A DNA stretch of 64,000 nucleotides from Achromobacter sp. UMC46 (GTDB lineage: Bacteria; Pseudomonadota; Gammaproteobacteria; Burkholderiales; Burkholderiaceae_B). The notes beneath the pieces are model-generated. The model made no database searches and had not been told where the DNA came from. It worked only from the letters and a program-made list of their open reading frames with translations. A program made the translations under genes and the position numbers. The stretch lies in the NCBI RefSeq assembly GCF_014170335.1, contig NZ_LZZS01000004.1, forward strand, positions 620,001 through 684,000, given 5' to 3'. Positions 31,416-40,382 of this stretch are shown one piece after another (the first letter of the stretch is position 1; each line of letters begins with the position of its first letter).

Positions 31416-31754
31416 AAAAAGGCCGAATCGGCGGATGCGACGGAGCCAAATACACCGGCGAATGGACCGTGCGAAACAGCCGCCGACGCTGACTCCATGG
31501 CCGGAATCGGCTTGAAATCGCTAGGGCTTACCTCGGATCCGCGTGCGGTGCTGGTGGCCATCATGAACGACTCGTTAGAAGAACCGAAGCTTCGGCTAGA
31601 GGCCGCGAAGGCGCTCATGCCGTTCACGCACGGGAAAATTGCGGAACAGGGCAAGAAGGGCGCAAAACAAGAGGCGGCTGAAAAGGCCGCCACTGGTGGG
31701 CGATTCGCGCCGCCACCGCCTCCCACGCATCTACGCGTTGTCGGGAAGGGGTAA
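31215..31754 (+). CDS. Terminase small subunit
   Basis: 179 residues. The N-terminal HTH (ALTDKKRRFVDALLSGLSGAK, AIHAGYSENGAAQAA) is the Terminase_2/Nu1 type that recognises the packaging site. Residues EVNKGVNKKRVNKKA are encoded by the GTTAAC repeats. The C-terminus is Lys/Ala-rich with a Pro run. It precedes the large subunit by three bases. Confidence 0.9.
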   Translation: MALTDKKRRFVDALLSGLSGAKAAIHAGYSENGAAQAAARLMRDKHVLAALGRNAEVNKGVNKKRVNKKAESADATEPNTPANGPCETAADADSMAGIGLKSLGLTSDPRAVLVAIMNDSLEEPKLRLEAAKALMPFTHGKIAEQGKKGAKQEAAEKAATGGRFAPPPPPTHLRVVGKG

Positions 31755-31757
31755 CCC

Positions 31758-33467
31758 ATGGCCTGGACAACCGCGTGCCCTGATTGGGCGGAACGCCTGC
31801 GCACGCGACAGTCGATCATTCCGCCGCCTATCTACCCCGACCAGGCCGAATATGCGCTGGGCATCTTCAAGCAGCTCAAGGTCGTAGATCTGGCCCAGGT
31901 CTACGATGAGGCCACCGGGACGTACCGACACCAGACCTTCGGGGAATGCTCCGAAGAATGGGTATTCGACTTTGTGCGGGCGATCTTCGGCGGATATGAC
32001 GCCGATACGGGAAAACAGCGCATTCGGGAGTACGGACTCCTGATCAGCAAGAAAAATACGAAATCGACTATTGCAGCCGGCATCATGTTGACGGCGGTAA
32101 TCATCTGCTGGCGTCAGGAAGAGGAACACTTGATTCTGGCGCCGACCAAGGAGGTCGCAGACAACAGCTTTAAACCGGCAGCGGCAATGATCCGGGCGGA
32201 CGCTGAGCTGTCGGCCATGTTTCACGTTCAAGATCACATTCGCACCATCACGTATGTGACGACACGCAATACCCTCAAGGTGGTAGCTGCCGACACCGAC
32301 ACGGTGTCGGGCAAGAAGTCCGGCCGCATTTTGGTTGACGAGTTGTGGCTGTTTGGCAAGCGGGCGAACGCCGTGGCGATGTTTCTGGAGGCACTTGGCG
32401 GGCAAATATCGCGGGATGAAGGCTGGGTGATCTACCTGACCACTCAAAGCGATGACCCGCCAGCCGGTGTCTTTAAGGAAAAGCTCGCCTACTGGCGCCA
32501 GGTGCGCGATGGAACAATCGTAGATCCCAAAACCTTGGGAATTCTGTACGAGTTCCCGGAAGACATGCTTGAGGCTAAGGAATACCTTGACCCGGCCAAC
32601 TTCTATATCACCAATCCCAACATTGGGCGGTCCGTCAGCGCTGAGTGGCTGGGTGATCAGCTCAAGGTGTTGCGCGCCAGGACAGACGGCGCATTCCAGC
32701 AGTTTCTGGCAAAGCACCTTAACGTTGAAATCGGCCTGAACCTACGGTCAGATCGATGGGCGGGGGCGGACCACTGGCAGGCGCAGGCCGACAAGGGGCT
32801 ACGCCTGTTGGGCGACTTCATGCGCCGCGTGGAAGTAGTCACGGGAGGCATTGACGGCGGCGGACTGGATGACTTGCTGGGCCTTGGCCTGATCGGTAGA
32901 GAGATCGGGACCGGCCGGTGGTTGCACTGGGCGCGCGCATGGGCGCATCCATCAGTATTGGAACGCCGCAGGGAAATTGCCCCGCGTCTTCGTGATTTTG
33001 AGCAGGAGGGAGATCTGGTCATCGTCAACAAGATTGGCGACGACGTCACGGAGCTCGCCCAGATCATCAGACGCATTTACGACGCCGGGCTTTTTCCGGA
33101 AAAGGAAGGCGTGGGAGCGGACCCGAGTGGAATCACTTTTGCCGAGGCTTTTGCGGAAGCGGAAATTCCCGAAGAACTCCTTGTCGGGGTATCGCAAGGC
33201 TGGCGCATGGGCGGAACGATTAAAACGGTCGAGCGCAAGCTTGCGGAAGGGACTTTCGCGCATGCCGGTAGACCTATGATGGCATGGTCCGTGAGCAACG
33301 CACGGATCGAACAGCGCGCAAACTCGATCCTCATCACCAAGCAAGCAAGCGGAACCGCAAAGATTGATCCGCTTATGGCGCTCTTCGACGCCAGCCATTT
33401 GATGGCTCTGAATCCTTCGGCTAGCGGCAAGTCCGTATACGAAAGCCGGGGAATGCGCTTCCTATAG
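31758..33467 (+). CDS. Terminase large subunit
   Basis: 569 residues, Terminase_1 (HK97/lambda-like) family. The ATPase Walker A variant is in LISKKNTKSTIAAG and Walker B in ILVDELWLFGK. The nuclease domain starts at GGIDGGGLDDLLGLG, with a later acidic residue in GVGADPSGI. It cuts concatemers and drives DNA into the prohead. AGGGG precedes the ATG. Confidence 0.95.
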   Translation: MAWTTACPDWAERLRTRQSIIPPPIYPDQAEYALGIFKQLKVVDLAQVYDEATGTYRHQTFGECSEEWVFDFVRAIFGGYDADTGKQRIREYGLLISKKNTKSTIAAGIMLTAVIICWRQEEEHLILAPTKEVADNSFKPAAAMIRADAELSAMFHVQDHIRTITYVTTRNTLKVVAADTDTVSGKKSGRILVDELWLFGKRANAVAMFLEALGGQISRDEGWVIYLTTQSDDPPAGVFKEKLAYWRQVRDGTIVDPKTLGILYEFPEDMLEAKEYLDPANFYITNPNIGRSVSAEWLGDQLKVLRARTDGAFQQFLAKHLNVEIGLNLRSDRWAGADHWQAQADKGLRLLGDFMRRVEVVTGGIDGGGLDDLLGLGLIGREIGTGRWLHWARAWAHPSVLERRREIAPRLRDFEQEGDLVIVNKIGDDVTELAQIIRRIYDAGLFPEKEGVGADPSGITFAEAFAEAEIPEELLVGVSQGWRMGGTIKTVERKLAEGTFAHAGRPMMAWSVSNARIEQRANSILITKQASGTAKIDPLMALFDASHLMALNPSASGKSVYESRGMRFL

Positions 33468-33478
33468 GGCAAGACACA

Positions 33479-34720
33479 ATGAAATTCTTGGACAAGCTTT
33501 TCCGGCGTGGGGTGCCGGAGGCCCAGTCACGCCCGCACGCCAGCGCGCCTGGACTCACGTTCACTGGTCTTGACGATCCGACATTCCTGGAGTTCATCAG
33601 GAACGGCCAGCGAGGCGAGGCAAGCGCAATGCTGCGGAACACTGCCGCATTGCGTTGTCTGTCATTGGTTGGGAATGGCTTGGGCATGCTGCCCACGAAC
33701 CTTTACCACGCTGGGGCAGACAAACGTGCGGCTAAAGATCATGCCGCCTACAAGCTTCTGCGCTTCAAGCCGAACCCGTGGCAAACGCCCATGGAATTCA
33801 AGAGCCAGATGCAACTGCTGCTCGAAACTGAGGGCAATGCCTACGCAAGAATCATCCGGGCAGGCGGGCGACCAATCCATCTGATTCCGTTTGAGAAGGG
33901 GCGCGTTCAGGGGAAACTGGCAGACGGGTGGCGGATGCAGTACCGCTGCACGACCGAAAGCGGTGGCATTCTCACACTGGATCAAGACGAGATTCTGCAT
34001 GTGCGGGATTTGTCCCTTGATGGCGTGCTCGGCCTATCCAAGCGTCAATTATCGAGCCAGGTCTTTGAGCTGGCTGCGTATGCGCAGAGGGCCGCAGCAA
34101 ACGTGTTTAAGACAGGGGTGATGGCCGGGGGCGCTATCGAAGTTCCAAACGCCCTCTCTGATACCGCATACCGCCGCATGAAGGAGTCGCTAAGCGACGA
34201 ATACAGCGGGGCGGAAAACGCCAATAAATGGATGATCGCGGAAGAGGGGGCCAAGGCCAATCGCTTTAGCTCCACGGCACATGATGCGCAGCAGAACGAA
34301 ACCCGCAATCACCAGATTGAAGAGGTGGCGCGGCTGTACGGCGTACCCCGGCCACTCCTGATGATGGATGACACCAGTTGGGGTTCTGGCATTGAGCAGC
34401 TGGCGATCTTCTTCGTCCAGTACACGCTGGCCCCGCGATTCGTTGCATGGGAACAGGCGCTTGCGCGGTCGCTCTTGACAGACCGTGAGCGCGAAACCAT
34501 GTACTTCAAATTCAATGAGCGCGCGTTGATGCGTGGCACGCTCAAGGATCAAGCCGATTACTTCGCGAAGGCATTGGGAGCAGGCGGTCATCAGCCATGG
34601 CACTCGGCCAATGAAATCCGTGATCTTGCCGAATACCCCGCCGATGCAGACCCGAAATTCAATTCGCTTGGAAACCCTTCTGGGATGAAATCGAACAATG
34701 AGCCTAAAGCAACTACCTGA
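33479..34720 (+). CDS. Portal protein (HK97 family)
   Basis: 413 residues. FLEFIRNGQRGEASAMLRNTA, then YGVPRPLLMMDDTSWGSGIEQL is characteristic of HK97-type portals. It forms the dodecameric DNA channel at one capsid vertex. The end overlaps the protease gene by 23 bases. Confidence 0.94.
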   Translation: MKFLDKLFRRGVPEAQSRPHASAPGLTFTGLDDPTFLEFIRNGQRGEASAMLRNTAALRCLSLVGNGLGMLPTNLYHAGADKRAAKDHAAYKLLRFKPNPWQTPMEFKSQMQLLLETEGNAYARIIRAGGRPIHLIPFEKGRVQGKLADGWRMQYRCTTESGGILTLDQDEILHVRDLSLDGVLGLSKRQLSSQVFELAAYAQRAAANVFKTGVMAGGAIEVPNALSDTAYRRMKESLSDEYSGAENANKWMIAEEGAKANRFSSTAHDAQQNETRNHQIEEVARLYGVPRPLLMMDDTSWGSGIEQLAIFFVQYTLAPRFVAWEQALARSLLTDRERETMYFKFNERALMRGTLKDQADYFAKALGAGGHQPWHSANEIRDLAEYPADADPKFNSLGNPSGMKSNNEPKATT

Positions 34721-35543
34721 AATCCGCGCTGATCATCGGCTAGCCAAGGCTGGCTTTGATCTGCGGCCTGACGCCGTGGATCGTTGGGAGCCGGCGGTGT
34801 GCGCAGCAGTGGACGACCCCGACAAAAGCATCTCGATCTACGACGCGATCGGAGAAAACTGGGAAGGGACGGGCGTTACTGCCAAGCGCATCAGCGCGGC
34901 CCTGCGGAACATCGGCGCCAAGGACATAACCGTCAACATCAACTCGCCAGGCGGGGACTTTTTCGAGGGCATGGCCATCTACAACCTGCTGCGTGAGCAT
35001 AAGGCGAAGGTTACGGTCCGTGTCCTGGGCGTAGCAGCGTCTGCGGCTTCAGTTATCGCGATGGCGGGAGATGAAATTCTGATGGGCGACGGATCATTCC
35101 TGATGATCCACAACGCATGGGCGGTGGCAGTCGGCAATCGTCACGATATGACGGAGACGGCCGCAGTCCTGGCACCCTTTGACGCCGCCATGGCAAGCTT
35201 GTACGCGGCGCAGGCCGGTATCGATGAGCGTGAGGCCGCCAAGCTTATGGATCAAGAAACTTGGATCGGTGCGCAGCGCGCTGTAGACGACGGGTTTGCG
35301 ACCGGCCTCCTGCGCAGCTCGGACATCACCACGTCTGCGCAGGCCGCCACATCGCGCAAGCCCATGGCCTTGATTGAAGCCGCGATGGCTAAGTCGGGCT
35401 ATTCGCGTTCCGCGCGGCGCGATGCGTTCAAAGCACTGTTTTCCAATGACACGCCGCGCGCTGTCGATCCTCCGGCCACGCCGAGCGCTGGCCATGAAGT
35501 TGCTGCATCTTTGCATTCCCTACTGAGCACTCTTCGCTCCTGA
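34698..35543 (+). CDS. ClpP-like head maturation protease
   Basis: 281 residues. The ClpP fold shows INSPGGDFFEG, the catalytic Ser in GVAASAASVIAMAGD and the His in FLMIHNAWAV. Family proteins cleave the scaffold/delta domain of the capsid protein during maturation. It lies between portal and capsid genes, the HK97 order. The C-terminal extension is low complexity and might act as scaffold. Confidence 0.93.
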   Translation: MSLKQLPEIRADHRLAKAGFDLRPDAVDRWEPAVCAAVDDPDKSISIYDAIGENWEGTGVTAKRISAALRNIGAKDITVNINSPGGDFFEGMAIYNLLREHKAKVTVRVLGVAASAASVIAMAGDEILMGDGSFLMIHNAWAVAVGNRHDMTETAAVLAPFDAAMASLYAAQAGIDEREAAKLMDQETWIGAQRAVDDGFATGLLRSSDITTSAQAATSRKPMALIEAAMAKSGYSRSARRDAFKALFSNDTPRAVDPPATPSAGHEVAASLHSLLSTLRS

Positions 35544-35562
35544 CCATTCGCAACCAACATTG

Positions 35563-35583
35563 ACGCCGCCCTAGAGGCGGCGT
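35563..35583 (+). other. Hairpin upstream of the capsid gene
   Basis: ACGCCGCC and GGCGGCGT pair around CTAGA, followed by TGTCGTTT. A weak terminator or mRNA-processing signal between the protease and capsid genes. Confidence 0.6.
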
Positions 35584-35605
35584 TGTCGTTTCTGAGAGGA
35601 AAACT

Positions 35606-36853
35606 ATGAAGCAAGCACACATTTCCCGGAGCATCGTCCATCGCGGCCTCATGGCCGCATACGCCGAGGCAGCGCCGTCCGGTGCCGAAGTCAAAGCACT
35701 GATTGACGGTATCCAGACGGCCTTCGCACAGTTCAAGGCCGAGCACACCAAACAGATTGAAGAAATCAAGGCCGGCCGCTCGGGATCGGACCAAGAAGCG
35801 GTGTTGGCGAAGATCAATGCCGATCTTGAACGCCTTCAGCGAGAGTCCGACGATGCCCACACCAAGATCGCTGCCGCTCAAAGCGGGCCGGGGTCGGTGG
35901 CCGTGCGCGACAAGGACTACACCGACTCCTTCAACGCACACATGCGCAAGGGCGATATGCAAGCGGCGCTCAATAAGGGGGCCGCTGAAGAGGGCGGCTT
36001 CCTTACGCCGGTTGAATGGGATCGGACCATTACCGACATGCTGCGCGAAGAGTCGCCCATGCGGGAGCTGGCCCAGGTCCAGCCGACCAGCAAGGCTGGC
36101 TGGACAAAGCTGTTCAATATGGGCGGCACGGGTTCCGGCTGGGTGGGTGAGACTGATCAACGTCCGGAGACCGCCACGCCGAACCTTAAGGCCCTTGGCT
36201 TCGGCCATGGCGAGATTTACGCCAACCCGGCCGCAACCCAACAGATTCTTGATGATTCCGAAATTAATCTGGACGCCTGGCTGGCGGGCGAGGTTCAGGC
36301 GGAATTTGCGGAGCAGGAAGGCATCGCATTCATCAGTGGTGATGGCGTCAAGAAGCCTGCCGGCATTCTTACCTATGTCGAAGGTGGCACCAATGCGGCC
36401 AAGCACCCCTTCGGCGCAATCAAGGTCATCAACAGCGGTGCCGCAGCCGACATCAGCTCGGACGCCGTGCTGGATCTGATCTACGGGCTTCCCAAAAAAT
36501 ACCGCCAGAACTCCCGCTTTCTGACCAATAACCTGACCATCGCCAAGCTGCGAAAGCTCAAGGACGGCCAAGGCAATTACCTCTGGCAGCCGTCCGCGCA
36601 AGCCGGCCAGCCGGCCACGTTGCAGGGCTACGGCATTGCCGAGGACGAGAACATGCCCGACGTGGCCGCCAATTCCATCCCGATGCTGTTCGGCGACTAC
36701 AAGCGCGGCTATCTCATCATCGACCGCATGGGCGTGCGGGTGTTGCGTGACCCGTACACCAAGAAGCCCTACGTGCTGTTCTACACGACGAAGCGCGTTG
36801 GCGGCGGTGTGCAGAACCCCGAATGCTTGCGCGCCCTGAAGGTCGCAGCGTAA
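35606..36853 (+). CDS. Major capsid protein (HK97 fold)
   Basis: 415 residues with GAGAGGAAA upstream. The first about 100 residues are a coiled-coil delta domain (AQFKAEHTKQIEEIKAG). The HK97 core begins near GAAEEGGFLTPVEWD and includes MGGTGSGWVGETDQRPET and RRVGGGVQNPE-like C-terminal sequence. It assembles the icosahedral shell after protease action. Confidence 0.95.
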   Translation: MKQAHISRSIVHRGLMAAYAEAAPSGAEVKALIDGIQTAFAQFKAEHTKQIEEIKAGRSGSDQEAVLAKINADLERLQRESDDAHTKIAAAQSGPGSVAVRDKDYTDSFNAHMRKGDMQAALNKGAAEEGGFLTPVEWDRTITDMLREESPMRELAQVQPTSKAGWTKLFNMGGTGSGWVGETDQRPETATPNLKALGFGHGEIYANPAATQQILDDSEINLDAWLAGEVQAEFAEQEGIAFISGDGVKKPAGILTYVEGGTNAAKHPFGAIKVINSGAAADISSDAVLDLIYGLPKKYRQNSRFLTNNLTIAKLRKLKDGQGNYLWQPSAQAGQPATLQGYGIAEDENMPDVAANSIPMLFGDYKRGYLIIDRMGVRVLRDPYTKKPYVLFYTTKRVGGGVQNPECLRALKVAA

Positions 36854-36862
36854 CCAAGTGGC

Positions 36863-36878
36863 GGGGGCTTCGGCCCCT
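36863..36878 (+). other. UUCG hairpin after the capsid gene
   Basis: GGGGC and GCCCC close a TTCG loop ten bases after the capsid stop; TCTTT follows. A stable RNA 3' end or weak terminator. Confidence 0.6.
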
Positions 36879-36899
36879 GTCTTTCACAGGCGAAAACAC

Positions 36900-37151
36900 A
36901 TGAAGCTGATTAAAGCCATTCGCGGCGTCAAGGTGGGTGATATCTACCCGTCGGCCTTCGAGGCCGGGGAGGAATGCCCGGACGAGCTGCTGGCCGCAGC
37001 GCGCGAGCTGGGCGCGTTGGCGGATGACTCCACCGACGCTAACGAAAAGCAGGAACTGTTCGACAAGTTGGACGCGGCTGAAATCAAGTACGACAAGCGG
37101 TGGGGCCTGGAAAAACTCTCTGCCGCCCTGGCCGAAGGCAAGAAGGACTGA
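36900..37151 (+). CDS. Small head-region protein
   Basis: 83 residues from ATG 36900. MKLIKAIRGVKVGDIYPSAF suggests a small beta domain, as in head-fibre or decoration-like proteins found after capsid genes; the rest is acidic and helical. Family not recognised. Confidence 0.65.
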   Translation: MKLIKAIRGVKVGDIYPSAFEAGEECPDELLAAARELGALADDSTDANEKQELFDKLDAAEIKYDKRWGLEKLSAALAEGKKD

Positions 37152-37153
37152 CT

Positions 37154-37630
37154 ATGCCTCTATTGACGCCTGATGAGTGCATAGCCCAATGCAGCGCTGA
37201 TCCGGCGGACGCCGCGTTGCTCGAAAAGCTGCTCGCCGCTGCGGAAAGTGCCGTCGCGGGGCATCTGAATCGTGCTTTCTTCGCAACCGCGGCTGAGCTA
37301 ATCGCGGCGCAGGATGCGCTGCCGGTTGCGGCGGGCGAGGCGCAAGATGCCTACGACGCAGCGATGGCAGCGGCGGGTGATTTCAGCAAGCCGGCGTCGC
37401 GCAAGATGGCGGTCGACTTGGCCGAGGCGCGGTTGGAGGAGGCCAAGATCGGCTTTCAGCGAGTTCTGTTCGGTATGGTGGCCACCCCTCGCGTCGATGC
37501 GGCGGTTCGCCTGACGCTGGGCAACCTGTTTGCAAACCGCGAAGAAGTGGTGGTTGGGGTGAGTGCAATCAGACTGCCGCAGGGCATCCCGGAACTACTG
37601 CGCGCTGATCGACGGGAAATGATGCCATGA
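37154..37630 (+). CDS. Head-tail connector protein (gp6-like)
   Basis: 158 residues from ATG 37154. MPLLTPDECIAQCSADPADA and the C-terminal VDAAVRLTLGNLFANREEVV are typical of gp6-like connectors, which sit below the portal. A helical Ala-rich insert lies in between, longer than in most members. Four-base overlap with the next gene. Confidence 0.85.
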   Translation: MPLLTPDECIAQCSADPADAALLEKLLAAAESAVAGHLNRAFFATAAELIAAQDALPVAAGEAQDAYDAAMAAAGDFSKPASRKMAVDLAEARLEEAKIGFQRVLFGMVATPRVDAAVRLTLGNLFANREEVVVGVSAIRLPQGIPELLRADRREMMP

Positions 37631-37956
37631 GAGCAGGGCTGTTAAACAGAAGGGTTGTACTGTTGACCCGAGAAGTTCAGCGTGATGCCGCCAACGAGCT
37701 GATTGGCGAATGGGGTCAAGTAGCGGTAACGAGGGCATCGATTCGGAACACCTCCGGCATGTCAGCCATAAAGGCTGGTGCTGAGCTTGCAATAGTGAAG
37801 GCCAGTGTCCGACTCAGGTTTCGGCGTGATGTGACGGCGGGAATGCGCGTACAGCACGGTTCCGATTATTACGTTGTCGAGGCGGTTTTGCCGGATGAGA
37901 TGAGACGCGAGCACGTGGATTTGGTGTGCCGTTTGCTATCTCCGAAGGAGGTCTGA
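37627..37956 (+). CDS. Head closure protein (head-tail adaptor)
   Basis: 109 residues. MRAGLLNRRVVLLTREVQRD and the SVRLRFRRDVTAGMRVQHG core match the SPP1 gp16/Phage_H_T_join family. It plugs the connector after packaging and offers a surface for the tail. Confidence 0.9.
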   Translation: MRAGLLNRRVVLLTREVQRDAANELIGEWGQVAVTRASIRNTSGMSAIKAGAELAIVKASVRLRFRRDVTAGMRVQHGSDYYVVEAVLPDEMRREHVDLVCRLLSPKEV

Positions 37957-37958
37957 AC

Positions 37959-38453
37959 GTGAAGCAAGCTCGAAAGCACAGCGCCCGCTCGGTCACATTC
38001 TCTTTTGAGGGCGATATTGCCGGCCAGGCCGCCGCGTTCGTGAAGCAGGTGCAGGACGAAGCGGTTCGCCCAGCGGCGCACGCGATGGCAGTCGTTCTAT
38101 ACGATGAAATGCGGGCGCGAGTTCCATTCCACATGGGAAAGCTCCAAGCGGCTATCTATCGCTGGTTCGATGAATCCGATTCTGGTCCCGACAGAAAGAC
38201 CTACTTAGTCGGCGTGAACAAGAGAAAAGCTCCGCACTGGTGGCTGGTCGAGCATGGCCATTGGCGTAAATACGCTGTGCTGAAACTGCCTGACGGTTCA
38301 TACGTCACCCTCAAAGACAAGCCGCTGAAAACGCCTGTCTTCGAGCCGGCGCAGCCGTACCTGCGGGTCTCGGTCGATGCGAAGCTAGGCGCTGCGGTTG
38401 AGGCTGGCAGGCGCCGAATGGCAGAAAAGCTCGGGGAGATTCTGAATGCTTGA
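37959..38453 (+). CDS. HK97 gp10-like tail component
   Basis: 164 residues from a GTG at 37959, seven bases after a perfect AAGGAGG. The segment VPFHMGKLQAAIY and VNKRKAPHWWLVEHGHW followed by PFLRPA-like AQPYLR is the HK97_gp10 family signature. It takes part in head-tail joining. Confidence 0.88.
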   Translation: MKQARKHSARSVTFSFEGDIAGQAAAFVKQVQDEAVRPAAHAMAVVLYDEMRARVPFHMGKLQAAIYRWFDESDSGPDRKTYLVGVNKRKAPHWWLVEHGHWRKYAVLKLPDGSYVTLKDKPLKTPVFEPAQPYLRVSVDAKLGAAVEAGRRRMAEKLGEILNA

Positions 38454-38799
38454 GCCGATGATTGTTGCCGCCCTTGCCCCTCTTGTGGAGGGCCGCGTAT
38501 TTCCCGACACCGCCGCCGGCGACACGCCCTTGCCGTTCATGACGTACCAACAGGTCGGGGGGCGCGATGTCGTGTTTGTGGACGGGGAAACGGCGGACAA
38601 GCAGGGCGCTCGCGTCCAAATCAATGTCTGGGCGAAAACCCGCATGAATGCGTCGGATTTGATTGCGGCTACCAGGGCGATCCTGTGCCGGGCGCCGACG
38701 TTTGCCCGGCCCGAGGGTGGGCCGGTTTCCGTCACGGATCCTGTCACCGGGTTCAAGGGCGCCACCCAGGATTTCATGATCTGGCACAACACCCTATGA
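38446..38799 (+). CDS. Tail terminator-like protein (DUF3168)
   Basis: 117 residues; MLEPMIVAALAPLVEGRVFP, PLPFMTYQQVGG and VQINVWAKTRMNASDL are the DUF3168/gp17 pattern. The protein caps the tail tube and attaches it to the head. Overlaps neighbours by eight and four bases. Confidence 0.88.
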   Translation: MLEPMIVAALAPLVEGRVFPDTAAGDTPLPFMTYQQVGGRDVVFVDGETADKQGARVQINVWAKTRMNASDLIAATRAILCRAPTFARPEGGPVSVTDPVTGFKGATQDFMIWHNTL

Positions 38800-39236
38800 C
38801 GACACCTCACGTATCCACTGGGTCCACGGTCGGAGTCAGCGCCGTTCTTCCGCCCGCGTTGACGCGCGCGGCGTTCGACGCATTGGCATATACGCCCGTC
38901 CGTGGCGTTCGGGTGCTTAGCAGCCTGGGAAAGTCCTATCAGACCGCTCCGTTTCATCCCATCGGTGCTGCAGTTCCTTTTCAGCGACGTGTCGCCCAGG
39001 CAGCCGCCTCGCTACCGCTGGAGTTGTACCGCCTGGTCGATCCCGGTCAGGTCTTGCTGCGCGCAGCGCTGGATTCCGAAACCAGCTTCAGTTTTCGCGT
39101 CACGGTTCCGGGTATCGGACATCACTATTTCACTGCCCGTGCCTCTAGCCGAATGTTGGGTATCGGGGGCGCAACCGATATCGCTGTCACCAGCGTTGCG
39201 CTGGAAATCGACAGCCCGATTATTGAGCCGCCGTAA
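38796..39236 (+). CDS. Hypothetical tail protein
   Basis: 146 residues from ATG 38796 (ATGA overlap). Beta-rich with SFRVTVPGIGHHYFTARASS and TDIAVTSVALEIDS. It stands between the tail terminator and tail tube genes, a place where most HK97-type phages have nothing, so it is an extra tail or neck component. Family not recognised. Confidence 0.7.
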   Translation: MTTPHVSTGSTVGVSAVLPPALTRAAFDALAYTPVRGVRVLSSLGKSYQTAPFHPIGAAVPFQRRVAQAAASLPLELYRLVDPGQVLLRAALDSETSFSFRVTVPGIGHHYFTARASSRMLGIGGATDIAVTSVALEIDSPIIEPP

Positions 39237-39291
39237 TCCCTTTTGATGGCCCGCTGGGCCGAAACCGCCCCTTTCTGGGGCAACACCACAC

Positions 39292-39316
39292 AACCCGCCT
39301 CGTGCGGGTTTTTTTT
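39292..39316 (+). terminator. Intrinsic-terminator-like hairpin before the tail tube gene
   Basis: AACCCGC and GCGGGTT pair around CTCGT, followed by eight Ts. It lies inside the late operon, so read-through would need antitermination. Confidence 0.75.
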
Positions 39317-39339
39317 CGTCCCGAGATAGGAAGCCCACA

Positions 39340-39990
39340 ATGTCTGTATCCCTCCCCAATGGCGTGATTATCTCGCTGGCGACCGCTTACGGCGCCGCGA
39401 AGAACATCACCGCCCTGACGAACGGCAATCCGGCCGTTGCGACCAGCGCTGCCCACGGTATCGCCAACGGCGCGCTTATCGAAGTGAAATCCGGCTGGCA
39501 GAAGATCAACGAGCGCATCGTGCGCGTTGCCGATGCTGCCGCCGGAGCCTTCTCCCTGGAAGGCATGAACACCTCTTCCCTGGTGCAGTTCCCTGCTGGC
39601 ACCGGCGCCGGCTCCGTGCGGGAAATCACGGCGTTCACGCAGATCACGCAGATCCTGGAAACCAGCACGTCCGGCGGCGAAATGCAGTTCGCCACGTACA
39701 GCTTCCTCGAAAACGACTTCGAAGCCCAGATCCCGACCCAGGCCAGTGCGCAGTCGCTGGCGCTGACCATTGCCGACGATCCGACGCTGGCCGGCTACAA
39801 GGCGCTGCAAGCCGCTGCGGAAACCCGTGAAGTGCGCGCCCTGCGCATCACGTTCCCGAACGGTTCGATGATTCTCTACAACGGCTACGTGTCGTTTAAC
39901 GAGACCCCGACCATGACCAAGGGCGAAGTGATGGGCGTGCAGGCCACGTTCTCGCTGCTGTCGCGCCCAGTGCGCTACGCCGCCGCATAA
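39340..39990 (+). CDS. Major tail tube protein
   Basis: 216 residues with AGGAAG upstream. The order of the fold (SLPNGVIISLATAYGAAKNI, a middle with SGWQKINERIVRV, and the C-terminal MILYNGYVSFNETPTM) fits the phage tail tube 3 family. It polymerises around the tape measure to form the non-contractile tail. Flanking hairpins on both sides may set its mRNA level. Confidence 0.88.
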   Translation: MSVSLPNGVIISLATAYGAAKNITALTNGNPAVATSAAHGIANGALIEVKSGWQKINERIVRVADAAAGAFSLEGMNTSSLVQFPAGTGAGSVREITAFTQITQILETSTSGGEMQFATYSFLENDFEAQIPTQASAQSLALTIADDPTLAGYKALQAAAETREVRALRITFPNGSMILYNGYVSFNETPTMTKGEVMGVQATFSLLSRPVRYAAA

Positions 39991-40004
39991 GTCAACCGCG
40001 ATCC

Positions 40005-40025
40005 TGCCGCCCTTTTGGGGCGGCA
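40005..40025 (+). other. Hairpin after the tail tube gene
   Basis: TGCCGCCC pairs with GGGCGGCA around TTTTG. No T-tract follows, so it is more likely an mRNA-stabilising stem than a terminator. Confidence 0.55.
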
Positions 40026-40061
40026 TCGCAAACCAAACACCCTCTCGGAGTGCATCACATC

Positions 40062-40382
40062 ATGGCAAAGACGAAATTCACCCTCAATCCGGCCCCCACG
40101 TTCAAGAAGAAGGTGCCGTTGCCCGTCCCTGGTGCGGGCTTTGAAGAAGTGGAATTCACGTTCAAACATCGCACCAAGGAAGAATTCAAGCAGTTCGCCG
40201 AAGGTCTGGCAGAACGCACCGATGACGTCCTGCTCTTGCTGGACATCGCGTGCGGCTGGGAACTGGATGATGCCTTTGACCAGGACAACATCGAACGCCT
40301 GGTCCAGGGCTATGTCGGTTCGGCGCGTGCCGTACTGGGCGCCTACATCGACGAACTCAGCAAGGCCCGCCTGGGAAACTAA
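40062..40382 (+). CDS. Tail assembly chaperone, short form
   Basis: 106 residues from ATG 40062 (GGAG upstream). Starts MAKTKFTLNPAPTFKKKVPL; acidic helical remainder. It is the equivalent of lambda gpG. The last codons CTG GGA AAC TAA contain a slippery heptamer, so part of the ribosomes continue into the next frame. Confidence 0.85.
   Translation: MAKTKFTLNPAPTFKKKVPLPVPGAGFEEVEFTFKHRTKEEFKQFAEGLAERTDDVLLLLDIACGWELDDAFDQDNIERLVQGYVGSARAVLGAYIDELSKARLGN
40373..40379 (+). other. Programmed -1 frameshift site GGGAAAC
   Basis: In frame G GGA AAC directly before the stop TAA. A -1 slip (GGA AAC to GGG AAA) joins the short chaperone to the downstream frame without an intervening stop. Confidence 0.85.
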